Of a stretch of 45,753 bases of DNA, positions 15,809 to 23,751 are shown in pieces. The stretch's first letter is position 1. Every line of letters begins with the position of its first letter. Both the position numbers and the translations under genes were made by a program. The stretch is from Lysobacter antibioticus (GTDB lineage: Bacteria; Pseudomonadota; Gammaproteobacteria; Xanthomonadales; Xanthomonadaceae). The stretch is from assembly GCF_001442535.1 (NCBI RefSeq), contig NZ_CP013141.1, forward strand, positions 4,969,267 through 5,015,019, read 5' to 3'. The notes beneath the pieces were generated by a model. That model was not told the DNA's origin and did no database searches. It was given only the letters and a program-made list of their open reading frames with translations.

Positions 15809-16915
15809 ATGTCGCATCGCCAGGCCCATACTTCGCTGCGTTCGCGCCTGCGCACGGCGCTGAAGTGGCTACACCTGTGGCTCGGCCTCAGCGCCGGGCT
15901 GCTGTTCGCCGTGGTCGCCCTGTCGGGCACGGTGCTGGCGTTCCAACGCGAGTTGCTGGTATTGGCCTATCCGCAACTCGGCGAGCATGCCTTGCCGACG
16001 CAGGAGCAACGCGGGCGCGCGCTCGAACGCATCGTCGGCCACTGGCAGACCCAGGGCATGAGCTCGATCGACCTGCCCACCGCGACCCTGCCGGTGTGGC
16101 AAGCCTATTTCCCCGACAACGAACGCCGTTACTTCGATCCGGCCAGCGGCGAACTGCTGTTGCTGCGCAATACCGACAACGACCTGCTGCTGTGGCTGCG
16201 CGACCTGCACATCCATCTGCTCGCGGGAAAGACCGGCGAGCAGGTGCTCGGCGTGGTCGGCCTGGTCGCGGTGTTCCTGCTCGCCAGCGGCCTGTACCTG
16301 TGGTGGCCGCGCTGGAAAGCGCTGGCGGCGAGCCTGAAGTGGTACCGCGGGCCGCCGACCCGGCGCTGGCTCAGCTGGCATCGCGGCATCGGCCTGTGGC
16401 TGCTGCCGCTGACCCTGCTGGCGACACTGACCGGCGTGTCGATGGTCTACGACGATGTGGTGCGCGACGGCCTGCGTGCTGCCTTCGGCGACGCCAAGCC
16501 GCGCAAGCCGCCCAAGCTCGAAGCGCGCGACGCGCCGATCGACTGGACCGCGACCCTGCGTGCGGCCGAGGCCGCGGTCGCGGCGGACGGCCCGCTCGCC
16601 GGCGCGCGCCTGAGCCGGATCAGCCTGCCCAAGGCCGGCAGCGGCCTGATCGCGATCCGCAGCCGCGCCGTCGACGAATGGCATCCGGTCGGGCGCAGCA
16701 TGGTCTGGTTCGATCCCTATCAGGGCCGATTGATCGGCACCCTCGATGCGACCCGGCAAGGACTCGGCACGCGCAGCTACGAATCGATCTATCCGCTGCA
16801 TGGCGGTTTCGTCGGTGGACGCCTGTGGCAATGGCTGATCGCACTGACCGGCCTGGCGCCGCCGTTCCTGCTCGTCACCGGCTTCCTGTTCTGGCGCCGG
16901 CGCCGCAATCGCTGA
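15809..16915 (+). CDS. PepSY-associated transmembrane protein (PiuB-like)
   Basis: 368 residues. Four hydrophobic segments: residues about 22-44 (LHLWLGLSAGLLFAVVALSG), 145-165, 195-213 and 340-360. The conserved HLWLG-x3-G and WHR-x-G-x-W motifs of PepSY-TM proteins are present in helices one and three, with large periplasmic PepSY parts between. Members act in the inner membrane as ferric-siderophore reductases or iron-release factors; several are named PiuB or FoxB. The gene is 22 bases downstream of one siderophore receptor and 89 bases upstream of another, so it very likely handles iron from one or both. Confidence 0.9.
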   Translation: MSHRQAHTSLRSRLRTALKWLHLWLGLSAGLLFAVVALSGTVLAFQRELLVLAYPQLGEHALPTQEQRGRALERIVGHWQTQGMSSIDLPTATLPVWQAYFPDNERRYFDPASGELLLLRNTDNDLLLWLRDLHIHLLAGKTGEQVLGVVGLVAVFLLASGLYLWWPRWKALAASLKWYRGPPTRRWLSWHRGIGLWLLPLTLLATLTGVSMVYDDVVRDGLRAAFGDAKPRKPPKLEARDAPIDWTATLRAAEAAVAADGPLAGARLSRISLPKAGSGLIAIRSRAVDEWHPVGRSMVWFDPYQGRLIGTLDATRQGLGTRSYESIYPLHGGFVGGRLWQWLIALTGLAPPFLLVTGFLFWRRRRNR

Positions 16916-17004
16916 ACGCACGCCCCGCCTGCGAACGTCGCCGCGCCGACAAGCTTCCCGCCACGATGTGAAAATGGCGACCGTCTCGATTTTGCGGATG
17001 CTCG

Positions 17005-19182
17005 ATGTCGTCGTACTTCCTGCTTCAAAGCCGGCGCGGCAGCGCGCTGGCCCTGCTGTGCGCCGCATTCGCCTCGCCGGCGCCGGCTCAGTCGCCGCCG
17101 GCCAGGCAGGACGCTCCCGATTCGACGAGCGAGGCGCGCGATGCGATCGAAACGCTCGACGAGGTCACCGTGCAGGCGCAGCGCCAGGCGCGCTATCTCG
17201 CCCGCTGGAGCACCGGCGTCACCAAGGCCGATACCCCGCTGCTGGAAACGCCGCTGTCGGTCTCAGTGGTGAGCCGCCAGCAGATCGACGACCAGAAACC
17301 GCGCAGCGTCTCGGAAGCCTTGCGCTACACGCCGGGCGCCTTCGTCGGTCTGGTCGGTTCGGCCGACCGCTACGACTACATCGCCCTGCGCGGCTTCATC
17401 GACAACAGCACCGACAACAGCGTTCTCGACGGCCTCAAGCTGCTCGGCGATTCGGCCGGCTACAACTCGCTGCAGATCGACCCGTATTTTCTCGAACGCA
17501 TCGACGTGTTCCGCGGCCCCTCCTCGGTGCTGTACGGCCGCGCCTCGCCCGGCGGTTTCGCCGCGTTGACCAGCAAGCAGCCGCAATTCGACTACGCCCG
17601 TTCGATCGAGGCGACCTTCGGCACTCGCCGTCAGTCCGGCGCCGCGTTCGATTTCACCGGCCCGCTGCGCGAAGACGGCGAAGTCCGCGCCGCCTACCGC
17701 CTGGTCGGCCTGGGCCGCTCTTCCGAAACCCAGGTCGAACACACACGGCGCGAACGCTACGCCCTGGCGCCGTCGCTGCTGCTGCAGTTCGGCGAAGGCA
17801 CCGATCTGTTGCTGCAGGCCTATCTGCAACACGACCCCGACGGCGGCTATCACAGCGGCGTGCCCGCCGACGCCACCCTCGACACCACGCATAACGGCCG
17901 CCGCATCTCGCCGCGCCTGTTCGACGGCGAGCCCGGCCGCGACGCTTACTCGCGCCGCGAACGCTTGCTCGGTTATCGGTTCGAGCATCGTTTCGGCCCG
18001 AACTGGAGCTTCCGCCAGCACTACCGGCACGTCGACTCCGACGTCGCCCTACGTCAGGTCTACGGCTACGGCTGGGCCAGCGCGACCGAACTCAATCGCT
18101 ACTACACCGGCGGCGACGAAGCGCTGCGGGCACAGGCCGTCGACAACCAGGTCCAGGGCCGCTTCGAGACCGGCGCCTTCGCCCACACTGTGTCGCTCGG
18201 CCTGGACTATCAGAACCGCGAGAATCAGGGTTATTGGCTGTCCGGCGTCGCCGCCCCTCTCGATGCCTTCTCGCCGCGCTACGGCCAGGGCCGGATCAGC
18301 GAGGCGCGCAACCATTGGCGCCACGATTTCGAGCAGACGGGGCTCTACCTCCACGACCAGATCGCCCTGCGGCAATGGCGGTTCTCGCTGAGCGGCCGCG
18401 GCGACCGCGTGCATATGGCCAACATCGATCGCGATCACGCCACGCGTTCGAGCTGGAGCGGCTCGCGCTTCACTTCGCGCCTCGGTGCGGTGTATCTGTT
18501 CGGCAACGGCCTGTCGCCGTACCTCAGCTATAGCGAGTCGTTCAATCCCAACCTCTACGTCGGCCGCGACCACCGCCTGCTCGAACCGACCGAAAGCCGG
18601 CAGAACGAAATCGGCCTGAAGCACCAGCCGCCCGGCAGCGAAAGCCTGCTCTCGATAGCCGCCTACGACCTGGTGCAGAACCACGTCGCCTCGCGCGTGC
18701 TCGCGACCAACTACCACGAGCCCGCCGGCCAGGTGCGTTCGCGCGGCCTGGAACTGGAGGCCAAGTCGCAGCTCGGCGAGCGCTTCAGCGCAATGGCCAG
18801 CTACACCTACACCGACATGGAATACGAACGCGGCGAAGCGGCCTACCGCGGCAAGACGCCGTACCAGGCGCCGCGGCACATGGCCAGCCTGTGGGCCGAC
18901 TACGCCTTCGCCGGCGGCCTGGGCGTCGGCGCCGGCCTGCGCCATGTCGGCAGCAGTTGGGCCGACCGTATCAACACCCGCAAAGTGCCGGCCTACACCC
19001 TGATGGACCTGTCGCTGCGCTATGAACTCGGACGCGCCTCGGCCGCCCTGCGCGGGCTGAGCCTGCGGGTCAACGCCAACAACCTGCTCGACAAGCGCTA
19101 CGTGGCCTCGTGCGCCAGCCTGCTGTACTGCTACTACGGCGAGGAGCGAAACGTGACGGCGACCGTGCGTTACGACTTCTGA
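17005..19182 (+). CDS. TonB-dependent siderophore receptor, FhuA/FiuA-like
   Basis: 725 residues. Signal peptide at residues 1-28 (ALALLCAAFASPAPAQ), then VTVQAQRQARY as TonB-box region. The plug landmarks are typical of the TonB-siderophore family: TPLSVSVVSRQQIDDQ, ALRYTPGAF, ALRGFID, and IDVFRGPSSVLYGRASPGG. The barrel ends in Phe. This pattern belongs to hydroxamate-type receptors (FhuA, FiuA, FpvA relatives) and differs from the receptor at 13666. It is probably read through from the upstream Fur-controlled pair, since no separate Fur box is visible in the 89-base gap. Substrate inferred only at family level. Confidence 0.93.
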   Translation: MSSYFLLQSRRGSALALLCAAFASPAPAQSPPARQDAPDSTSEARDAIETLDEVTVQAQRQARYLARWSTGVTKADTPLLETPLSVSVVSRQQIDDQKPRSVSEALRYTPGAFVGLVGSADRYDYIALRGFIDNSTDNSVLDGLKLLGDSAGYNSLQIDPYFLERIDVFRGPSSVLYGRASPGGFAALTSKQPQFDYARSIEATFGTRRQSGAAFDFTGPLREDGEVRAAYRLVGLGRSSETQVEHTRRERYALAPSLLLQFGEGTDLLLQAYLQHDPDGGYHSGVPADATLDTTHNGRRISPRLFDGEPGRDAYSRRERLLGYRFEHRFGPNWSFRQHYRHVDSDVALRQVYGYGWASATELNRYYTGGDEALRAQAVDNQVQGRFETGAFAHTVSLGLDYQNRENQGYWLSGVAAPLDAFSPRYGQGRISEARNHWRHDFEQTGLYLHDQIALRQWRFSLSGRGDRVHMANIDRDHATRSSWSGSRFTSRLGAVYLFGNGLSPYLSYSESFNPNLYVGRDHRLLEPTESRQNEIGLKHQPPGSESLLSIAAYDLVQNHVASRVLATNYHEPAGQVRSRGLELEAKSQLGERFSAMASYTYTDMEYERGEAAYRGKTPYQAPRHMASLWADYAFAGGLGVGAGLRHVGSSWADRINTRKVPAYTLMDLSLRYELGRASAALRGLSLRVNANNLLDKRYVASCASLLYCYYGEERNVTATVRYDF

Positions 19183-19312
19183 GGCGGCCCGCGCCCGGCT
19201 CCGCCGACCGGCGGTCGCGGCCTGCGGCCGGATCGGGTTCACAACCGCGTTCTATCGACGTGTAACCGGATGTCACACGTCCGCCGCAGGCGGCCTAACC
19301 GAGGGAACGAAA

Positions 19313-19648
19313 ATGGCAGGCAGGTTCTTGATCAGCAAGCGCAGCAACGGCGAATTCCAGTTCGTGCTCAAGGCCGGCAACGGCGAGCCCATCCTCAGCA
19401 GCGAGGGCTACAAGGCCAAGCCCTCGTGCATCAACGGCATCGAGGCGGTGCGCACGAACAGCCAGAACGACGCCCGTTACGAGCGCAAAACCTCGTCCAG
19501 CGAGCGTCCCTATTTCGTGCTCAAGGCCGCCAACGGCGAGATCGTCGGCACCAGCGAGCTGTACTCCAGCAACGGCGCGCTCGAAAAAGGCGTCGCCTCG
19601 GTCAGGCTGAACGCCCCGACCGCGGCCGTGGACGACCCCACCGCCTGA
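19313..19648 (+). CDS. YegP family protein (two DUF1508 repeats)
   Basis: 111 residues, cytoplasmic. Two copies of the roughly 48-residue DUF1508 unit: the first around FLISKRSNGEFQFVLKAGNG (5-24), the second around PYFVLKAANGEIVGTSELY. Each ends with a GI-x-AV or GV-x-SV helix. YegP is widespread; its role is unclear, with suggestions of stress or envelope links. The gene is single, after a 130-base intergenic stretch, and precedes dusB. The last 12 residues are an unconserved acidic tail. Confidence 0.9.
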   Translation: MAGRFLISKRSNGEFQFVLKAGNGEPILSSEGYKAKPSCINGIEAVRTNSQNDARYERKTSSSERPYFVLKAANGEIVGTSELYSSNGALEKGVASVRLNAPTAAVDDPTA

Positions 19649-19754
19649 GCGAGGTCCGCCTCGGCGGCAGACCGGCCCCTCGCGGCCGGCTGCGAACGGC
19701 CGGCCACGGACGGCCTGACCTGGCCCGCGCGCAGGGTGGCTTACAATGCCGCCC

Positions 19755-20753
19755 ATGCGCATCGGCCCCTACTCCCTCATGCCGCGCGTGATCCTCGCGC
19801 CCATGGCCGGGGTCACCGACAAGCCCTTCCGGGTGCTGAGCAAGCGCCTGGGTGCGGGCCTGTGCGTGTCCGAGATGACCACCAGCGACCCGCGCTTCTG
19901 GAGCACGGCCAAGTCGCGCCACCGCATGGACCACGACGGCGAGCCCGACCCGATCAGCGTGCAGATCGCCGGCACGGTGCCGCAGATCATGGCCGACGCG
20001 GCCCGCTACAACGTCGACCACGGCGCCCAGATCGTCGACATCAACATGGGCTGCCCGGCCAAGAAGGTCTGCAACGCCTGGGCCGGCTCGGCGCTGATGC
20101 GCGACGAGGCCCTGGTCGGGCGCATCGTCGAGGCCGTGGTCAAGGCGGTCGACGTGCCGGTCACGCTGAAGATCCGCACCGGCTGGGACCACGACCAGCG
20201 CAATGCCCCGAACATCGCCCGCATCGCGCAGGACGCCGGCATCGCCGCGCTCGCCGTGCACGGCCGCACCCGCGACCAGCAGTACACCGGCAGCGCCGAG
20301 TACGACACCATCGCCGCGATCAAGGCGGCGCTGTCGATCCCGGTGATCGCCAACGGCGACATCGATTCGCCGCACAAGGCTGCCTTCGTCCTCGCCCACA
20401 CCGGCTGCGACGCGGTCATGGTCGGGCGCGCCGCGCAAGGGCGGCCGTGGATCTTCCGCGAGATCGCCCATTACCTGGCGCACGGCGAAGAACTGGCGCC
20501 GCCGACCCTGGCCGAGGTGCGCGACATCCTGCTCGGCCATCTCGAACACCTGCACGCGTTCTACGGCGAAGTCTCGGGCGTGCGCATCGCCCGCAAGCAT
20601 CTGGGCTGGTACGCCAAGGACCGTCCCGAGAACGCCGCCTTCCGTGCCGTGGTCAATCGCGCCGACACCGCCGAACTGCAGTTGCGGCTGACCCGCGATT
20701 ACTTCGACGCCCTGGTCGCGGGCGTCGCGCCGGACCTGCCGGTCGCGGCCTGA
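19755..20753 (+). CDS. dusB: tRNA-dihydrouridine synthase B
   Basis: 332 residues. FMN-dependent enzyme that reduces uridines in the tRNA D-loop. Landmarks: LAPMAGVTDKPFR near the start (FMN binding), catalytic Cys100 in NMGCPAKKV, LKIRTGWD, the VHGRTRDQQYTG segment, and ANGDI followed by MVGRAAQGRPWIF, which are DusB features. The ATG at 19755 gives the usual MRIGPY opening; an ATG nine bases upstream (19746) is also possible and neither has a clear ribosome site. In many gamma-proteobacteria dusB is followed by fis; here it is followed by a convergent gene instead. Confidence 0.95.
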   Translation: MRIGPYSLMPRVILAPMAGVTDKPFRVLSKRLGAGLCVSEMTTSDPRFWSTAKSRHRMDHDGEPDPISVQIAGTVPQIMADAARYNVDHGAQIVDINMGCPAKKVCNAWAGSALMRDEALVGRIVEAVVKAVDVPVTLKIRTGWDHDQRNAPNIARIAQDAGIAALAVHGRTRDQQYTGSAEYDTIAAIKAALSIPVIANGDIDSPHKAAFVLAHTGCDAVMVGRAAQGRPWIFREIAHYLAHGEELAPPTLAEVRDILLGHLEHLHAFYGEVSGVRIARKHLGWYAKDRPENAAFRAVVNRADTAELQLRLTRDYFDALVAGVAPDLPVAA

Positions 20754-20859
20754 GCGGCGTTCGTCCGGCTCCGATTCGCCGCGCTACCTACCCTGTGCGC
20801 TGCAGCATGAGCCGCAACGCGGTGTCTTCTCGAGTGCGGCTCCGCCATCGAGCGGCGGC

Positions 20860-21951
20860 TCAGCGCATGCCGCCGTTGTGGCTCTGCGCCGGGATCGCCG
20901 CGGCGCGCATCGAGGTCGGTACGGGCGCCTGGGCCTCGGCGACGATCTCCGGCTCCTGCCAGATCCGCGTCCACATCGCCGGCAGCTTGCGCGCCGCATC
21001 CCAGGGCCATTGCAACTGCTGCGGCGGAATCTCGCGCCAGGACTCGGCGGCGCGCTCGGCCACCGCGAAGCGGAAGCTGTAGTCGGGCTCGGCGCCCATG
21101 CGCAGGTCGGTCACGATCAGGCGGCCGTCGCGCTGCTCGGCTTTCATGAAGCCGTGGTTGAACCAGTTCAAACGATGCACGGCCGGATAACCGCTGACCT
21201 GCCTGAAAGCCTCCATATCGGAGTCGTAGGCACGGAACCGCATCGGCCCGCGATCGGCGACCAGCGAACGCTCGCCTTCGACGAAACCGCCGGGCGTCAT
21301 CGCCACCACCCGCCACAGGAGGGTGTTGAACGGCATCGGCACCGAGAAACGCGGCGCGTCCTCCAGCCCGAGCTTGGCCAATGCGGCTTCGGCCTCGTGT
21401 TCGACCCGCGACTTGGCCCATAACGAGCCGCCCAGGTACAGCGAGCTCAAGGCCAGGCCGACCACCAGCGCCGGTTGCGCGAGCCTGCGTTCGCGCGCGA
21501 ACCAGGCCACCACGCAGGCGAGCAACAACCACACCGTGTACAGCGGGTCGATGATGAAGACGCTCGACCACATCACCGGTTTGACCGGCAGCGGCCACAG
21601 CAACTGGGTGCCGTAGACGGTGAAGGCATCGAGCACCGGATGGGTCAGCAAGGCCGCCTGCATCGCCCAGAACCAGCGCTTGGGCGACTGCGCGACGCGG
21701 CCGCCGCGTTCGCGGCACCAGGCCCAGATCGCCCAGGCGATGAAGGGCAGCACCAGCAGCGAGTGGCTGAGGCTGCGGTGCCAGGTCATGCGTTCGACCG
21801 GGTCGGCAGTGAACAGGTTGACCGGGATAACGTCGAGGTCGGGCAAGGTGCCCAGTGCGGCGCCGGCAAGCAAGGCCGCGCGGCGATGCCCGGCGGGCGC
21901 GATGGCGGCGCTCAGCGCCGCGCCGAGCACGATTTGAGTCAAGGAATCCAT
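20860..21951 (-). CDS. YdjM-like membrane-bound metal-dependent hydrolase
   Basis: 363 residues. The N-terminal half matches the YdjM/LexA-regulated membrane hydrolase family (DUF457): MDSLTQIVLGAALS, TLPDLDVIP, the HRSLSHSLL metal-binding motif, and LTHPVLDAFT. About five hydrophobic segments follow one another up to residue 180. The C-terminal half (190-363) is soluble, with unassigned repeats around Trp and Pro, and is probably periplasmic. Substrate unknown; the family is thought to hydrolyse membrane components using a metal bound by the His/Asp residues. Convergent with dusB. Confidence 0.85.
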   Translation of the reverse strand: MDSLTQIVLGAALSAAIAPAGHRRAALLAGAALGTLPDLDVIPVNLFTADPVERMTWHRSLSHSLLVLPFIAWAIWAWCRERGGRVAQSPKRWFWAMQAALLTHPVLDAFTVYGTQLLWPLPVKPVMWSSVFIIDPLYTVWLLLACVVAWFARERRLAQPALVVGLALSSLYLGGSLWAKSRVEHEAEAALAKLGLEDAPRFSVPMPFNTLLWRVVAMTPGGFVEGERSLVADRGPMRFRAYDSDMEAFRQVSGYPAVHRLNWFNHGFMKAEQRDGRLIVTDLRMGAEPDYSFRFAVAERAAESWREIPPQQLQWPWDAARKLPAMWTRIWQEPEIVAEAQAPVPTSMRAAAIPAQSHNGGMR

Positions 21952-22137
21952 GCGCGAATGCTAACCGCAGGCCCGGCGGCGGCGAGTTTGTTTTTCGTTG
22001 GGAGGGCGTCCGGGCCGTAATTCACGCCGCTCGCGGCCCTGCCTGGAAGCGGACGCGGCGCTCCTCGATAATCGGTCGACACAGATCCGATCGACGCCCC
22101 GCTCCCCCCAAGCATCGTCCGCCAGGAATCGTCCGCC

Positions 22138-22848
22138 ATGCCGAACCGCCCCCTGCCCAAGCCCATCGGTATCGTCGCCTGCTCGGCCGAGGGCGCGGCG
22201 CTGTGCTATCGGACGATCTGCGCCGAGGGCGCGCGCCTGCTCGGTCCGCATGCGCATCCGGAAATTTCCCTGCACAGCCATTCCCTGGCCGACTACGTGA
22301 GCTGCCTGGATCGCGGCGACCTCGACGGCGTCGGCGAGCTGATGCTGTCGTCGGCGCGCAAGCTGGCCGCGGCCGGTGCGCAGTTCCTGATCTGCCCCGA
22401 CAACACCATTCACCAGGCCATGGCCTACGTCGAGGCGCGTTCGCCGCTGCCGTGGTTGCACATCGCGCAGGTCGTGGCGCAGCGCGCGGCCGAACGCGGC
22501 TTTCGCCGCATCGGCATCACCGGCACGCGCTGGCTGGTCGAGAGCGAGGTCTATCCGGACAAACTCGGCGCGCTGGGCCTGGACTATGTGCGCCCCAGCG
22601 CGGAAGAACGCGCGCAGATCGGCCGCATCATCATGGACGAGCTGGTCTATGGCAGCTTCAAGCCCGAATCGGTCGCGTACTTCCAACAGGTGATCGAACG
22701 CTTCAAGCACGCCGGCTGCGATGCGGTCGTGCTCGGCTGCACCGAGATCCCCTTGATCATCAGCGACGAGAACTCGCCGCTGCCGACTCTGGATTCGACT
22801 CGTTTATTGGCGCGGGCGGCGTTGAAGCGGGCGGTGTCGGGCGATTGA
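22138..22848 (+). CDS. Aspartate/glutamate racemase family protein with altered first active-site motif
   Basis: 236 residues, cytoplasmic. Two-domain racemase fold suggested by GIVACSAEGAALCYR at the start and the second active-site motif GCTEIPL (Cys201). In classical members the first motif is CNT-x-H. Here it reads CPDNTIH, so Asp88 sits where the first catalytic Cys normally is, with Cys86 two residues earlier. Other residues look conserved. It may be a racemase with a different general base, a related isomerase/hydrolase, or one using Cys86. Isolated gene, convergent with the phosphoesterase at 22924. I would not assign Asp or Glu specificity. Confidence 0.85.
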   Translation: MPNRPLPKPIGIVACSAEGAALCYRTICAEGARLLGPHAHPEISLHSHSLADYVSCLDRGDLDGVGELMLSSARKLAAAGAQFLICPDNTIHQAMAYVEARSPLPWLHIAQVVAQRAAERGFRRIGITGTRWLVESEVYPDKLGALGLDYVRPSAEERAQIGRIIMDELVYGSFKPESVAYFQQVIERFKHAGCDAVVLGCTEIPLIISDENSPLPTLDSTRLLARAALKRAVSGD

Positions 22849-22865
22849 TCGCGACGGTCCTCACC

Positions 22866-22896
22866 CCGGCCCTCCCCGGCAAGTGGGAGAGGGAGC
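22866..22896. terminator. Weak hairpin between convergent genes
   Basis: CCCTCCCC (22870-22877) and GGGAGAGGG (22885-22893) pair imperfectly because one T is missing from the usual CCCTCTCCC arm. This CCCTC/GAGGG palindrome is a common intergenic repeat in Xanthomonadaceae. It may end both transcripts. Confidence 0.45.
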
Positions 22897-22923
22897 AGAG
22901 CGAGATCGAGCTTCCAGGCTAGC

Positions 22924-23751
22924 TCAGGCCGCGTGCGGCAGCGCGCCTGGCAGCAGGCGCGGCGCGCGCGCCGGCAACAGCGCCAGGGTCTCGCCGGTGT
23001 GGGCCAGCAGGCGCAGGGTGCCGTCGGGGTCTTCGGCCAAGGCGGTCAGGCTTTCGACCCAATCGCCGTCGTTGGCATAGACGCAGCCGTCGCGCTCGAA
23101 CAAGGCGGCGCGGTGGATATGACCGCAGACGATGCCGTCGAGACCGCGCCGGCTGGCGTCGCCCAGGCCGGCCTGGACGAAGCGCGAGATGTAGCGTTCG
23201 GCCGCGCCGCTCTGGCGCTTGAGGAAATCGGCGAGCGACCAGTAGCGCAGGCCGAAGCGGCGGCGCACGCGGTTGGTCAGGCGATTGCTGGTGAGGATGC
23301 GCTCGTACAACCAGTCGCCGAATTTCTCCTGCATGCCGCCGAACTGGGTCACCGTGTCGTAATCGTCGCCGTGGGTCACCAGCAGGCGGCGGCCGTCGGC
23401 GGTCAGGTGGATCGCGCGTCGCCGCACCTGCATGCGCGGCAACACCAGGCCGCAGAAGCGACGGATCGAGCGGTCGTGATTGCCCGGCACGTAGATCAGC
23501 TCGGTGCCGGCGCGCACCAGCGCATGCAGCGCCTCGACCACGCGGTATTGGGCCGAGCCCCAGGCGGCGCGGCGTTGCGCCATCCACCAGAGGTCGACGA
23601 TGTCGCCGACCAAATACAGACGATCGCAACGCAGGTTCTGCAGAAAGTCGGCGAACTCCTCGGCATGGCAGTGTTTGGCCCCCAGATGCACGTCGGAGAC
23701 GAACACCGCCCTGCGGCGGATCGGCAATTGCGTGATCGATGCAGGCGTCAT
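22924..23751 (-). CDS. LpxH-like metallophosphoesterase
   Basis: 275 residues. The binuclear-metal phosphoesterase motifs appear in order: SDVHLG (Asp20, His22), GDIVDLW, GNHD, THGDDYD and GHIHRA. The arrangement and the W-rich GDIVDLWW segment fit the UDP-2,3-diacylglucosamine pyrophosphatase (LpxH) group, although it has an unusual longer C-terminus and this lineage usually has a separate true LpxH. The start at 23751 overlaps the stop of the acyltransferase gene by four bases (ATGA). A frame open as far as 25452 upstream is the antisense-like shadow of that gene. Role inferred: phosphate-ester hydrolysis in lipid metabolism, coupled to the acyltransferase. Confidence 0.87.
   Translation of the reverse strand: MTPASITQLPIRRRAVFVSDVHLGAKHCHAEEFADFLQNLRCDRLYLVGDIVDLWWMAQRRAAWGSAQYRVVEALHALVRAGTELIYVPGNHDRSIRRFCGLVLPRMQVRRRAIHLTADGRRLLVTHGDDYDTVTQFGGMQEKFGDWLYERILTSNRLTNRVRRRFGLRYWSLADFLKRQSGAAERYISRFVQAGLGDASRRGLDGIVCGHIHRAALFERDGCVYANDGDWVESLTALAEDPDGTLRLLAHTGETLALLPARAPRLLPGALPHAA

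Noticed and set aside
13552..15930. Minus-strand frame opposite the siderophore receptor
   Set aside because: Antisense shadow without motifs or ribosome site.
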